From contig NZ_CP175563.1 of assembly GCF_046097065.1 (NCBI RefSeq), forward strand, positions 2,728,001 to 2,792,000: a DNA stretch of 64,000 nucleotides. The letters are read 5' to 3'. The position numbers and the translations under genes are program-made. The DNA comes from Syntrophus buswellii. Lineage in GTDB: Bacteria > Desulfobacterota > Syntrophia > Syntrophales > Syntrophaceae. Positions within the stretch are counted from its first letter, which is position 1. Each line of letters starts with the position of its first letter. Positions 53,358 to 62,613 of this stretch are shown here, one piece after another. The notes beneath the pieces are model-generated. The model did not search any database. It was not told the origin of the DNA and worked only from the letters and a program-made list of their open reading frames with translations.

Positions 53358-54446
53358 TTATAAGACCAGCAAATCTTTCGGCATTTTTGTCAGGACCTCA
53401 GCCCCGTCCTCACGCACCAACACGGTATCTTCGATTCTGATTCCCCATTGACCGGGAAGATATACTCCGGGTTCTATGGTTATAATCATCCCCTCGGAAA
53501 GAACCGTGTCGGTATTCCTCGATACCCTCGGAGCTTCGTGAACTTCCAGCCCGACGCCGTGGCCGGTGCCGTGGGTGAAATAGGAATCCAGGCCGTATTG
53601 AGCCAGGCAAGCCCTTGCTACATGATCAATGCGGCTGCAGGTGACGCCGGAGCGGACCTCATCCAGAGCCCTGTCATGAGCCTCCTTCACTCTGGAGTAT
53701 ATTTCCCGTTTCCTGTCATCCGCAGATCCCAGGCAGAAGGTGCAGGTTTCATCCGAGCAATACCCATCGACGACCGCACCATAGTCTACAACAACCAGAT
53801 CACCATATTCCAGGATTTTTCGACCGGGTTTTGCGTGGGGCAAAGCGGCATTGGCTCCTGACGCCACGATCGTTTCAAAGGCCATTCGTTCCGCCCCCGC
53901 CCTCTTGGCCCCGAAATCAATCTCCAGGGCAAGATCAAGCTCAGACATCCCCGGACGAATCCTTCGGGACACGGCTTCCAGCACACCGGCGGACAGCTGT
54001 GCAGCCCGGCGGATACAGGAAATCTCCCGATCCTCCTTGACCGCCCGAAGCGAATACAACTCTTCCGACAGAGGCGTCAAGTTTTCTTTTCGAAGCCGCT
54101 CCGCCAGCTTCTGATAGAAATCGTAACTCACTGCAGAGGCTTCGAAACCAACAGGATCTTCCACTGCCCGGTCCAGAACGGCTACGATGCCATCCACCTT
54201 GTCCTGATAGCAATAGATATCGGCGCTTTGAACTTCCTCCTGCGCCTGGGTCACGTATCGTCCGTCAACCAGCAACGTGGCCGCTTGTGGTCGAACCACC
54301 AGCACCCCGTCACTTCCGGTAAATCCCGTCAAATAGCGAATATTATGCAGGTCAAAGAGCAGAAGCGCTTGAACGCCGCCCTGGAAAAAGCGTTTGGAAC
54401 GCAAGCGGGACAAACGGATTTGATAATCCTTCCGTTCAAAACGCAT
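53358..54446 (-). CDS. Xaa-Pro peptidase (M24 metallopeptidase)
   Basis: A protein of 362 residues. The N-terminal creatinase-like domain (NIRYLTGFTGSDGVLVV) is followed by the pita-bread catalytic domain with all metal ligands: two Asp (VVVDYGAVVDGYCSDETCTF), His (HGTGHGVGLEVHE) and two Glu (IITIEPGVYL and IRIEDTVLV). It removes N-terminal residues before proline or cleaves Xaa-Pro dipeptides in the cytoplasm. Its start overlaps the end of the TPR gene by 11 bp. Confidence 0.92.
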   Translation of the reverse strand: MRFERKDYQIRLSRLRSKRFFQGGVQALLLFDLHNIRYLTGFTGSDGVLVVRPQAATLLVDGRYVTQAQEEVQSADIYCYQDKVDGIVAVLDRAVEDPVGFEASAVSYDFYQKLAERLRKENLTPLSEELYSLRAVKEDREISCIRRAAQLSAGVLEAVSRRIRPGMSELDLALEIDFGAKRAGAERMAFETIVASGANAALPHAKPGRKILEYGDLVVVDYGAVVDGYCSDETCTFCLGSADDRKREIYSRVKEAHDRALDEVRSGVTCSRIDHVARACLAQYGLDSYFTHGTGHGVGLEVHEAPRVSRNTDTVLSEGMIITIEPGVYLPGQWGIRIEDTVLVREDGAEVLTKMPKDLLVL

Positions 54447-55107
54447 AACGTCTTCTTTTCTGGAGGCGGATCAGCCAGAGATTCAAGGTTTCGATCACTT
54501 TCTCCCGCTGCCGGAGATGAGTGGCTTTTGTTGCCGAAGAGTTCTTTGAAGCCAGGACCTGGTTCAGTCTTTCCTGAATGGCCTGGTCGTCGGGATTCTT
54601 GATCAACATCTGTGTCAGAAGAGATTCCGCCGCATCCAGATGCCCCTGGCGGATGTACAGGTCCGCCATCGTCAACGTTTGCAGACCTGCCGTCATGGGA
54701 GAGACGGAAGTTTCATCGGCCTTGAATTCCTGAATGGAATCCGCTTGATCCTCCTCAAGCATCCGAAGTTTGCCGGATACCTCCCGGGAAAGATCGGAAA
54801 CGGGGTTCAACGCTATAAAGCGACGATAAAATTTGGCCGCTTCCTGGTTCAACCCCCCCTTGAAACAGATATCCCCCATGCAGGCAAAGACACGAGACAG
54901 TCCCAATACCGTCAGTTCCACATCCTCAACGAGGGCTGAGGCCTCGTCGAGTTTACCCAGCCGCATGCAGGCATGGCACTGAACCAGAAGCGCATCAACG
55001 TCCCCGGGATGCTTTTCAAGCCAGATTTTTACCGCCTCCAAGGCGCCCTCATAATCGCCTTGCTCAAGCAGGGTTTGTGTTACGGAGAAAAATGCGGCTC
55101 TATCCAT
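54436..55107 (-). CDS. Tetratricopeptide-repeat protein
   Basis: A protein of 223 residues built of TPR-like helical pairs: LLEQGDYEGALEAVKIWLEKHPGD, CMRLGKLDEASALVED, GDICFKGGLNQEAAKFYRRFIALNP and LYIRQGHLDAAESLLTQMLIKNPDD. The C-terminus is basic (RLQKRRRYAF). No signal peptide is evident. It overlaps the peptidase gene; proximity to the pilus operon hints at a scaffold role, but this is unproven. Confidence 0.7.
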   Translation of the reverse strand: MDRAAFFSVTQTLLEQGDYEGALEAVKIWLEKHPGDVDALLVQCHACMRLGKLDEASALVEDVELTVLGLSRVFACMGDICFKGGLNQEAAKFYRRFIALNPVSDLSREVSGKLRMLEEDQADSIQEFKADETSVSPMTAGLQTLTMADLYIRQGHLDAAESLLTQMLIKNPDDQAIQERLNQVLASKNSSATKATHLRQREKVIETLNLWLIRLQKRRRYAF

Positions 55108-55390
55108 ATGGAATTCTTACCGTATTGAGAATTTTGACGTAATGCGGGTATGATTCGACTTGAACAAGTCTGCCTACAGTTGGAGGAGCTATCACAGCCT
55201 GGATGGCATGTCAAGACAGATGCGGGACTTTCTTGCATGCTTCGGAATATCGGATTGCCTCAAGCATTCCAATAGCCTGTGACATCCCGGGCTGCGCGCG
55301 CCGGCACCGGCATCAATGGCTCAACGGATGCCTGTGCAAGCAAGTACTCTGTCCTAAAGCCCCGCTATCCGCTCCGGTGTGGAGTGGGGT

Positions 55391-55819
55391 TTATTTGCCC
55401 CGCTTCCCCTGGTCGATTTTAGTCAGGGTTCCACCTTCAAAGGAAAGGCGGTAAACGAAATCATTGGAACCTCTGTTGTAATACCACCTTTCCGTCACCT
55501 GCTCTTTATAGTTCGTCCTGCGGGCAGTCCGTTTTGCTTTTTCGGAGTGATGACTTTCACCGCCCTGCGAACGTTCGCTGCTTTTGCGGACGACGGTTCG
55601 GGCCTTCCCTCTGACTCCCGTTTCATGACGGTACGTAGGTTCTCCACAGCGTAACATGACATCCGCCATGCTGTCTCCCAGGGACACCATGTCATGTCCG
55701 CATCGAAATGTTCCTGATCCGGAGGCTGCCGCCTCCCCGGAACGCCCCAGGCCAAGGAATACGAACACCAGGGCAAAGGTGAGGATGGTTTCAAAGACCC
55801 TTTTCACGATGAAACTCAT
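55391..55819 (-). CDS. Secreted DUF2845 family protein
   Basis: A protein of 142 residues. An N-terminal hydrophobic signal (FETILTFALVFVFLGLG) precedes the DUF2845 pattern FRCGHDMVSLGDSMADVMLRCGEPTYRHE. A Lys/Arg/Ser-rich insertion and WYYNRGSNDFVYRLSFEGGTL follow. The family is periplasmic with unknown function. Its start overlaps the pilQ stop by one base, so it is the last gene of the pilus operon. Confidence 0.78.
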   Translation of the reverse strand: MSFIVKRVFETILTFALVFVFLGLGRSGEAAASGSGTFRCGHDMVSLGDSMADVMLRCGEPTYRHETGVRGKARTVVRKSSERSQGGESHHSEKAKRTARRTNYKEQVTERWYYNRGSNDFVYRLSFEGGTLTKIDQGKRGK

Positions 55820-57621
55820 TACGGCTTGCCGATAAGACTCGCCTTCGCCACTGACGGAGTCTCAACATCCGGTATAATTTTTGGGGTCACAAAGATCAAG
55901 AGCTGCTTCCTCGTCTTATCGATGCTCTCTGATTTGAAAAGCCAGCCCAGGACAGGGATCTTGGAAAGCCATGGCACCCCGCTCATCCCCCTGTCGTCGG
56001 TCGTTTTGGAAACACCGCCAATGACCACGGTCGTGCCGTCTTCCACAACAACCTTGGAATCCACTTCATTTTTAATAATGGGGATATTTCCATTCAACTC
56101 TGACGCTTTTGAATAATCCCCCCGGTCGTTGGTGGCATTGATGAGCATGGAAATCCTGCCGTCCGGCGTAATGGTCGGGGTCACTTCCAGCTTCAGCAAG
56201 GCGTCCTTGAAACTGACCTTTGGGTAAGAGGCCCCCCCCGAGGCTTCATAAGTGGTATAAGGAATTTCTTCACCCTGTTTGATGGTTGCCTTAACACCGT
56301 CCATCGTCGTTACTTTGGGAGTGGAGATGATCTTACCCGAACTCGTGGATTCCAGCGCGGCGATCTGTGCCTCCAACACGGCATTGGCACCGCCGATGAC
56401 AAAGCCCAGGGTCGGCGTTCCAACAAGAGCCCCCGGCAGGTTAACGGCTGCCTGCGACCCGGCGGGAGAGGCGGTTATTCCTTTTGGATACGGATAAGAG
56501 ACAGGGTTCGTTTGCCCCTCTGTTTTATTCGTATTGGTACCCCATGCCGTCTGGGAGGAATAGTCTCCTACGCGGGCAGTAAACTTCCCTCCCCATGAAA
56601 CTCCAAGATTTCGCACAAAGTCATCGCTTGCCTCGACAATTTTCGCCTCGATGGCGATTTGCCGAAGCTTGCCCTTTTCAGCCAGGAGCTGCTGTTCCCG
56701 TTCTCTTCGGGCCACCTCCGCCTCGATCTGATCCTTTTCGGCAGCTTTCCGCGCCTGCTCATCCTTTTTCTTCTTTTCCAGGGTCATGACGCTGATGACG
56801 TTGCCCATTTCCTTTTTCGCCATGCCGTAGATATCCAGGATGGTCTCAAGGGCCTGATCCCAGGGAACATCCTTCATGTGAATGCTGACGGCCCCCTTCA
56901 CATCCGGCCCGGCAACAATGCTGACTCCGCCCGTCTCCGCCAGCAGACGAAGAACCGCGCGCATGTCGGCATCCTGAAAATCCAGGGATATTTTCTGAGC
57001 ACCACGCCTGACTTCGCCAATCCCACCGTTGGGTGGAATATTCCCTGTTTCCTGATTGTCCGCCAGTTCGGCCTCTTGCGAATTCTGGGGCGAACGGTAA
57101 GCGGCTTTTGCCTGGGCCACTTTTTTCATCATGGCAGATTTTTCTGTTTCTCCCAAGGTGGCCACATTGAAATCCAGGATGACGTTTTGCCCCTCCTGAC
57201 GCACACTGTAGGGAACCGGCTTCTGCAGATCGATGGTGGCATAAACCCAGGGAACGTCCTTGATGGTCTTCTGCTCGGCGAGGACCTGCCTGATATTGAT
57301 CATGGCGTCATCATAAAATGGCCGAAGAAGGAGTTCCGGTACCTGCAGGTTTTCCATTTTCAGCAAAACGGCGCTTCCCGGCTCTTCATCCACCTTGAAC
57401 TTCGAAATCTTGGTGGCAATAAAGGTGACCCGTTCCCTGCCCTTTATCTGGTCCAGGGTGATATTTTCAAGATTTCCAGCATCCAGGGCCGATGTTACGG
57501 CACCGTTACCTTTCACGGCGGCCTTCTCAACTTCGACATTTTCTGCTGAAACCCCTGATGGAAAAACCCACAAGGAACTTAACAACAAAGCAATTCCCAA
57601 TAGCTGCCCTATTTTTTTCAT
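55819..57621 (-). CDS. pilQ: Type IV pilus secretin PilQ
   Basis: An outer-membrane secretin of 600 residues with a Sec signal (LGIALLLSSLWVFPSGVSA). An N-terminal AMIN-like region is followed by a secretin/STN short domain (DFQDADMRAVLRLLAETGGVSIV, DVPWDQALETILDIYG) and the secretin pore domain (IISTPKVTTMDGVKATIKQGEE, GTTVVIGGVSKTT, GVPWLSKIPVLGWLFKS, LLIFVTPKII). It forms the channel for the pilus fibre. It is fifth in the pilMNOPQ order. Confidence 0.95.
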   Translation of the reverse strand: MKKIGQLLGIALLLSSLWVFPSGVSAENVEVEKAAVKGNGAVTSALDAGNLENITLDQIKGRERVTFIATKISKFKVDEEPGSAVLLKMENLQVPELLLRPFYDDAMINIRQVLAEQKTIKDVPWVYATIDLQKPVPYSVRQEGQNVILDFNVATLGETEKSAMMKKVAQAKAAYRSPQNSQEAELADNQETGNIPPNGGIGEVRRGAQKISLDFQDADMRAVLRLLAETGGVSIVAGPDVKGAVSIHMKDVPWDQALETILDIYGMAKKEMGNVISVMTLEKKKKDEQARKAAEKDQIEAEVARREREQQLLAEKGKLRQIAIEAKIVEASDDFVRNLGVSWGGKFTARVGDYSSQTAWGTNTNKTEGQTNPVSYPYPKGITASPAGSQAAVNLPGALVGTPTLGFVIGGANAVLEAQIAALESTSSGKIISTPKVTTMDGVKATIKQGEEIPYTTYEASGGASYPKVSFKDALLKLEVTPTITPDGRISMLINATNDRGDYSKASELNGNIPIIKNEVDSKVVVEDGTTVVIGGVSKTTDDRGMSGVPWLSKIPVLGWLFKSESIDKTRKQLLIFVTPKIIPDVETPSVAKASLIGKP

Positions 57622-57633
57622 CTCATCCTCACT

Positions 57634-58173
57634 TCATTCCACTTTTTGAAGCTTCAACGGAATAAGCTGCGTCTTATACTGCCCTTTTCCTGCCGCTATT
57701 CTCTCTTCAACAATCACGCGATCTTCTAAAATCCCGATGACCTGCCCTCCATTCAGACCGATGATGGTCCCAACGGACAAAGGGAAAAAATTACCGCGGG
57801 CATTGGTCACAATCGCCGTTCGGCCCTGATCTGTCCCTGCAATTCCCACCAGCCTGAATTCATTTACGGATGCTCTCTGCAAAGGGAAGATGGACAGGGG
57901 CTTCACTTTCTTCACAGCCTTCCGTTTTTTTAGAGACAGGTCCTTTTCGACAAAAGGTTCAAAAGGATCGGGCTTCCTTGAGAAGTTGTAAGAAGCGTAG
58001 CTGATTGTAAACGGCTCTCGCGTTCCTGAAACTCCAGGATCGGTTACAGACTTGGGTGAGAATGTCGCACCCCACCCCTGGGCTGTTCCGATCGTCAGAC
58101 TCAAGAACACGCCGACGATGAATGCGCCGGAGAATCTACGGCTTTCCTTCGATCTTCTTCTTCGCATGTTCAT
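57634..58173 (-). CDS. pilP: Type IV pilus assembly protein PilP
   Basis: A protein of 179 residues with the PilP core: RKPDPFEPFV, FRLVGIAGTDQGRTAIV, NARGNFFPLSVGTIIGLNGGQV. It links the PilNO inner-membrane pair to the PilQ secretin. It has an N-terminal signal-like segment (GAFIVGVFLSLTIGTAQG) but no lipobox Cys, unlike classical PilP lipoproteins. Start could be the second ATG (58167), which has a better spaced AAGGA. It overlaps pilO by about 38 bp. Confidence 0.85.
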   Translation of the reverse strand: MNMRRRRSKESRRFSGAFIVGVFLSLTIGTAQGWGATFSPKSVTDPGVSGTREPFTISYASYNFSRKPDPFEPFVEKDLSLKKRKAVKKVKPLSIFPLQRASVNEFRLVGIAGTDQGRTAIVTNARGNFFPLSVGTIIGLNGGQVIGILEDRVIVEERIAAGKGQYKTQLIPLKLQKVE

Positions 58174-58855
58174 CCTTCTTTTCCAGAAACATGTAGGTCT
58201 TTACCAGACAGGCCGTGTTCAGGATGCGACCCGTTCCCTTGGATTCCTTGGACTCTTCTATCAGAAAATCTTCAATGTTGACAATGCGGGGCATCCCGGC
58301 CATCTTCTGAAAAAAGAGTACGGTGTTATGATAACGGCCGACAACACCCATCTTCACAGGGATTTCTTCGTAAAATCCCCCAGCTTCCGGAGTCTTGCCA
58401 CTGGAGGCCTTATCGCCCGGCTTATGATCGGCCGCTTTGGGCTCATTCCCTTTTGCCGCTCCCTGCTTGCCGTCACCTTCCTTTGCATCGGCAGACTTCT
58501 CAACAGGTTCAAAATGAACGGATTCAATGCCGGCATTTTTTCCAGCCATGGCGATCTCGTAAAGCAAAGAGGGCATATCCTTTTTTTCAGGAAGCTTGGC
58601 CATTGCCACTTCAAATTTCTGCTTCAGGAGCGCCACTTCCTTGACGTATTTCTGCTTCTGACTGGCAATGCGCTGCTTTTCTTCCACTTTCCGAGAAAGC
58701 TCTTCGGCCTGCGACTTCAGATTTGCCCGAGTTTCCAGCGCAGTGGAAAGGAAAAAGGACCAGTATAAATAACCGGCCAGCAGCAGGAAAACCCCTGCCA
58801 GGAGCGCTTTTTTCTGCGGAGAGAGCTTTTTGATATCATCCAGCGAGATAGCCAT
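58136..58855 (-). CDS. pilO: Type IV pilus assembly protein PilO
   Basis: A bitopic inner-membrane protein of 239 residues: a short cytoplasmic start, one membrane helix (ALLAGVFLLLAGYLYWSFFL), a coiled coil and the PilO periplasmic fold (FYEEIPVKMGVVGRYHNTVLFFQKMAGMPRIVNIED). A Lys/Gly/Glu-rich low-complexity stretch lies at about 120-160. It pairs with PilN. Confidence 0.9.
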   Translation of the reverse strand: MAISLDDIKKLSPQKKALLAGVFLLLAGYLYWSFFLSTALETRANLKSQAEELSRKVEEKQRIASQKQKYVKEVALLKQKFEVAMAKLPEKKDMPSLLYEIAMAGKNAGIESVHFEPVEKSADAKEGDGKQGAAKGNEPKAADHKPGDKASSGKTPEAGGFYEEIPVKMGVVGRYHNTVLFFQKMAGMPRIVNIEDFLIEESKESKGTGRILNTACLVKTYMFLEKKDEHAKKKIEGKP

Positions 58856-58858
58856 GGA

Positions 58859-59410
58859 TCAGATTCCTTGTTTTTTAATCTTGCAGTTCAAGACAAACTG
58901 ATGGAATTTCATTCCCGAATATTCCTTCTGTGTGGAGGAAACCAGATCGACAGCCGAGAGAAAACTTCGGCCTTCCAGATTTCTCATAAAACGTGACAGA
59001 ACCATATTGTTCCGGGCAACCCCTTCCAACCTCAGATCCGACTCTTTGAGGATTATCCGGTCGATCCAGGCATCTCCGATTGGAACGGAGGAGTTCAGAT
59101 CGTTCAGATAACGAACCGGAGCCAGCCGATTCTCTTCCAGGCGGGAAATAACGGAAAGCTTCTTCTCAAGGACATTTTTGTCCTTCTTGAAAATCTCAAC
59201 CTCGCCGGCAATTTTATTCAGCCTGGCCAGGACCTCTTCCTTTTCCTTAATATCCCCTTCATAGCTTCGAATGCTGGTAATCATGAACAAATGGATGCCG
59301 CCAAGGATCAGAAGAAGAGCCAGGAAGGAACCGCCGAAAAGAAAAACCTGCTTTTGAAGACCGGCTTGCTTTTTTTTCTCTCGATAGGGAAGGAGATTGA
59401 TCCGAATCAT
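58859..59410 (-). CDS. pilN: Type IV pilus assembly protein PilN
   Basis: A protein of 183 residues beginning with the conserved MIRINLLPYREKKK, which binds PilM. A membrane helix (VFLFGGSFLALLLILGGIHLF), coiled coil and ferredoxin-like periplasmic domain follow. The ATG overlaps the pilM stop (ATGA). Confidence 0.92.
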   Translation of the reverse strand: MIRINLLPYREKKKQAGLQKQVFLFGGSFLALLLILGGIHLFMITSIRSYEGDIKEKEEVLARLNKIAGEVEIFKKDKNVLEKKLSVISRLEENRLAPVRYLNDLNSSVPIGDAWIDRIILKESDLRLEGVARNNMVLSRFMRNLEGRSFLSAVDLVSSTQKEYSGMKFHQFVLNCKIKKQGI

Positions 59411-60507
59411 TTATCCTCCACCCGACGCAGGGCCAGACCCATACAGACAGCCAGAGCAGGCCCGATCTGCCCAACCAGAGAAGCGTCGACATATTTGTTG
59501 TTGATGTCAATTTTTTTAAAGGGATCGAAGACTTCCGTATCAACACCAAGCCTTTGCTGAAGGTCCTGTGCAATGCCGGATAACTTGGCGCCGCCACCTG
59601 AGAGCAGGACATTCTTGATGTAATCCCCACCGAAGGTCGATCGAAAGAATTCGATGGAGCGCTCAATTTCCGCACAAATAGGATCGGCATATCCCATGAG
59701 GCTCGCCGAAAAGTCATCAGCGCTCAATCCGCTTCCATCAGGCCCCTCTGTCTTGATCCGCTCCGCCTCATCAAAGGAAATCCCGAGCCTTTCCGCCAGA
59801 GATTCCGTTACGATATTTCCGCCCAGCGTAAAATCCCGGGTGAAAATGGAGGCGTCGTTCCTGACGACGTTGATGTTGGTGATAGAGGCGCCAATGTTGA
59901 CGAGGGCGACAATATCATTCTCGTCAAAATCATAATTTTCCTCATAGACGGTTTCCAGTGCGAAGGAATCCACATCCATGATGACGACCTCCAGTCCCGC
60001 CGCTTGAAGGGCATCCGTATAGCTGTCGATAATGTCCCTTTTCGCAGCAACAAGCAATACATCCAACTGATCGGAGTTGTACTCATTTTCACCAAGGATC
60101 TGAAAATCAAAGTTGACCTCTTCCATGTTGTCGAAGGGCAGATACTGCGCGGCATCCTCACGGATCATATCGCGCATTTCCTCTTCTTCCATCGTCGGAA
60201 AGCCTACTTTTTTGATGATGACGGAATGGCCGGAAAGGGAGGTGACAATACCCTTTCGGAGATGGCCCGATGTTTTGAAAAGTTCTTTGACTTTTGCCGC
60301 CAGCAGGGAGGAATCGTTGATGATACCGTCGACGATGATGCCCCTGGGAAGAGGAATCTGTGAAAAGCGGTTCAGGACATAGCCGCCTTTAGGCAATTCC
60401 AGAATCTCGGCAAGCTTCAGTGAACTTGAACCGATGTCAAGACCTGCAAGATGCCTGCTGCCCGGAAATAAACTTTTGAAGTCTAGCAAACTTTTGAAGT
60501 CCAGCAT
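59407..60507 (-). CDS. pilM: Type IV pilus assembly ATPase-like protein PilM
   Basis: An actin/FtsA-like cytoplasmic protein of 366 residues with GLDIGSSSLKLAEI, VALVNIGASITNINVV, LGGNIVTESLA and VLLSGGGAKLSGIAQDL. It nucleates the pilus inner-membrane platform through PilN. Its N-terminus contains LDFKSL twice, from an 18-bp tandem duplication. It is the first gene of the pilMNOPQ operon. Confidence 0.93.
   Translation of the reverse strand: MLDFKSLLDFKSLFPGSRHLAGLDIGSSSLKLAEILELPKGGYVLNRFSQIPLPRGIIVDGIINDSSLLAAKVKELFKTSGHLRKGIVTSLSGHSVIIKKVGFPTMEEEEMRDMIREDAAQYLPFDNMEEVNFDFQILGENEYNSDQLDVLLVAAKRDIIDSYTDALQAAGLEVVIMDVDSFALETVYEENYDFDENDIVALVNIGASITNINVVRNDASIFTRDFTLGGNIVTESLAERLGISFDEAERIKTEGPDGSGLSADDFSASLMGYADPICAEIERSIEFFRSTFGGDYIKNVLLSGGGAKLSGIAQDLQQRLGVDTEVFDPFKKIDINNKYVDASLVGQIGPALAVCMGLALRRVEDK
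60470..60505. repeat. 18-bp tandem duplication in the pilM N-terminus
   Basis: Two copies (60470-60487 and 60488-60505) differ at one base and encode LDFKSL twice directly after the start Met. Confidence 0.9.
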
Positions 60508-60544
60508 CGCATACCCGGAAGAAAAGTCCTATGTGTTGAATCCT

Positions 60545-60811
60545 CTACTTGGCGAACTGATAGACCCTGTCGCCCTCTTTCACCATTCCCAACTCGTTTC
60601 TCGCAATGGTTTCCATGTAGGAAAGGTCATCCCTGAGCAATGCAATCGTGTTCCTCAGTTGAACATTCTGAAGAACGATTTCCTGGTTTTCTTTTTTCAG
60701 GGAAGAAAGCCGTTTCTCCATCATGTAATTGTCAAGCAATCCGCGATTGCCGAACGTGATGAGCAATCCCATCAGAAAAACAAACAGGGCAAGATATCGA
60801 CCGATTTTCAT
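60545..60811 (-). CDS. ftsB: Septum formation initiator FtsB/DivIC-like
   Basis: A bitopic protein of 88 residues: one membrane helix (YLALFVFLMGLLITFG), then a leucine-zipper coiled coil (RLSSLKKENQEIVLQNVQLRNTI) and the family ending ARNELGMVKEGDRVYQF. It would link FtsQ and FtsL at the division site. AAGGAG lies 9 nt before the ATG. Confidence 0.9.
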   Translation of the reverse strand: MKIGRYLALFVFLMGLLITFGNRGLLDNYMMEKRLSSLKKENQEIVLQNVQLRNTIALLRDDLSYMETIARNELGMVKEGDRVYQFAK

Positions 60812-60945
60812 TCGAACGTTCTCCTTGTTTCAGAGTTTGGGAAGGAAACCGTAAGAAACGAATTATCTGAGGCAGTCGAATTCGTCATGTTCCTGTAGTG
60901 AAGAAACTACAATCACAAATTATGCCATACTACATCAGATAATTC

Positions 60946-62118
60946 TTAATCTACGGCAGGAAGGAGTTGTTGTGGTTCACCCAGGAGAAAATTACCGCGT
61001 TCGATCTCTTCCTTGAGAAATTCACAGATCTCCCGGGCTTTGTAATAACTGGAGAGAGGGGCCGTTGAAACCTTTTTGCCGTTTAATTCAATGCCCCCGC
61101 TACGTAGATCTTTATAGCTGAATTCCCCCAGACTTTTGGCCGCACCCTTGGGGTAGTCCATGCCATAATCATAAATCTGGGCATAGAGATCCTCATCCTT
61201 GACCGCGGTGTAACGGGCCATTTCCTCATCAAGGATCGGGATCGGGATACCGATGCCGACATACAGCGATACCCCGTAGCCCAGAATACTCGCCCCCACC
61301 AGCCATTCGGGGCTCATTTCCCTGAGGTTTCCGATCGTGGCGATCGTTGCGGCGCCTTCCTTGGGCACTCCGTTCTTTCCCCGAATCACATTGGGATTGT
61401 GCTGGGTCCCCGGCCAGGCGACAAAGCCCTGGGCGCCGCCGAGAAAGATTCTTGTTCCGATACCGATGGTTCTGTAGTAGGGGTCATTAAAGAGGGGACT
61501 GAGCTGGCCCGATGTGGCATAATTTGCATTAGCCATCCGGGGTCGGAGCACTCCCATGTAGGTGTAAATGGTCTTGTCCGACATATTGACGGCGCAGTTA
61601 TAATTTTGATAGGCATTCCGGGGATTGAAAAGGATGGCGTCGCGGAGATCGTTCAGGGTGATGTTTTTTTCAAACTTCCGGGATGGATAGCAATCCGTGC
61701 CGTAACCCTCCGCCCTGAGGCGAATCAGATTCCCCGAAACAAGATCCTGAATGACGTGTCCTCCGCCGTAATTGAATTCGCCGGGATAGACACTGTTGAG
61801 CGGATCGCCTTCCACAACTTCCGTGGCGCCGAGATAACAGTCTACGGCCGCAATACCGCCATAGGCAGGAACGTCATTAAGCCATACTCTGGAGGCACGA
61901 ATTTTTGGCGAAGTGTGTCCGAAATTGAGGAAAGCTCCCGAGGAGCACATCGGGCTGAAGGTCCCGGTCGTGACCACATCGATTTTCCTAGCCGCTTCGA
62001 CATCGCCATGACGCGCCACGACGTCGATCATCTCCTCGGCGGTCACGACGACAGCCTTTCCCTGCTTTATCTTCTCATTGATCTCCTGATACGTCTTGTG
62101 GACTCTGTGCCTCTTCAT
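60946..62118 (-). CDS. DUF39 homocysteine-biosynthesis protein (aspartate-semialdehyde sulfurtransferase-like)
   Basis: A protein of 390 residues of the DUF39 family: TTGTFSPMCSSGAFLNFGH, NDVPAYGGIAAVDCYLGATE, GYGTDCYPSRKFEKN and FLGGAQGFVAWPGTQHNP. In methanogens and in some anaerobic bacteria DUF39 proteins convert L-aspartate semialdehyde and a sulfur donor to homocysteine, bypassing O-acyl-homoserine. Cys58 and Cys143 are the likely functional cysteines. The C-terminus has no CBS or ferredoxin domain, so any ferredoxin partner is encoded elsewhere. It follows dut by 11 bp on the same strand. Confidence 0.87.
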   Translation of the reverse strand: MKRHRVHKTYQEINEKIKQGKAVVVTAEEMIDVVARHGDVEAARKIDVVTTGTFSPMCSSGAFLNFGHTSPKIRASRVWLNDVPAYGGIAAVDCYLGATEVVEGDPLNSVYPGEFNYGGGHVIQDLVSGNLIRLRAEGYGTDCYPSRKFEKNITLNDLRDAILFNPRNAYQNYNCAVNMSDKTIYTYMGVLRPRMANANYATSGQLSPLFNDPYYRTIGIGTRIFLGGAQGFVAWPGTQHNPNVIRGKNGVPKEGAATIATIGNLREMSPEWLVGASILGYGVSLYVGIGIPIPILDEEMARYTAVKDEDLYAQIYDYGMDYPKGAAKSLGEFSYKDLRSGGIELNGKKVSTAPLSSYYKAREICEFLKEEIERGNFLLGEPQQLLPAVD

Positions 62119-62129
62119 GACTTCAAACC

Positions 62130-62588
62130 TCAGGATGTGCCGGAATGGCCAAAACCGCCGTTTCCCCGGACTGTGGATTCCAGGTCGCAGGATTCAGTCC
62201 AGGCTGCCCGGTAGACGGAAGTAACGACCATCTGGGCAATACGGGCTCCCCGGGAAATCAGAAAGGGTTCTTTGCCATGGTTGATCAGCAGGACGCCGAT
62301 TTCCCCCCGGTAATCGGCATCGATCGTACCGGGGGAATTGACCAGCGTAATGCCGTGCGTTAAGGCCAGGCCGCTGCGCGGCCGGATCTGGGCTTCGAAC
62401 CCCTCCGGCAACGCGATGATCAGACCCGTGGGAATCAGGGCCCTCTCCCCCGGACCGATCAGCACGTCCTCCGTTACGGCCGCATGGAGATCCATTCCAG
62501 CCGAACCTCCCGTCACATACCGCGGCAGGGAAAGTCCTGAAAAATGGGGAAGCTTCCGAACGGGGATCCGGATCTCTTTCAGCGCCAT
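62130..62588 (-). CDS. dut: Deoxyuridine triphosphate nucleotidohydrolase
   Basis: A trimeric dUTPase of 152 residues with all five motifs: SAGMDLHAA, RPRSGLAL, NSPGTIDADYRGEIGVLLIN, RGARIAQMVV and the C-terminal RGNGGFGHSGT that closes over the substrate. It hydrolyses dUTP to dUMP. ATG 62588 is preferred; a longer frame to 62636 overlaps the pnp stop and adds Cys-rich unrelated residues. Confidence 0.93.
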   Translation of the reverse strand: MALKEIRIPVRKLPHFSGLSLPRYVTGGSAGMDLHAAVTEDVLIGPGERALIPTGLIIALPEGFEAQIRPRSGLALTHGITLVNSPGTIDADYRGEIGVLLINHGKEPFLISRGARIAQMVVTSVYRAAWTESCDLESTVRGNGGFGHSGTS

Positions 62589-62613
62589 GGGCCGCCCACA
62601 AAATCCGCAGAAG

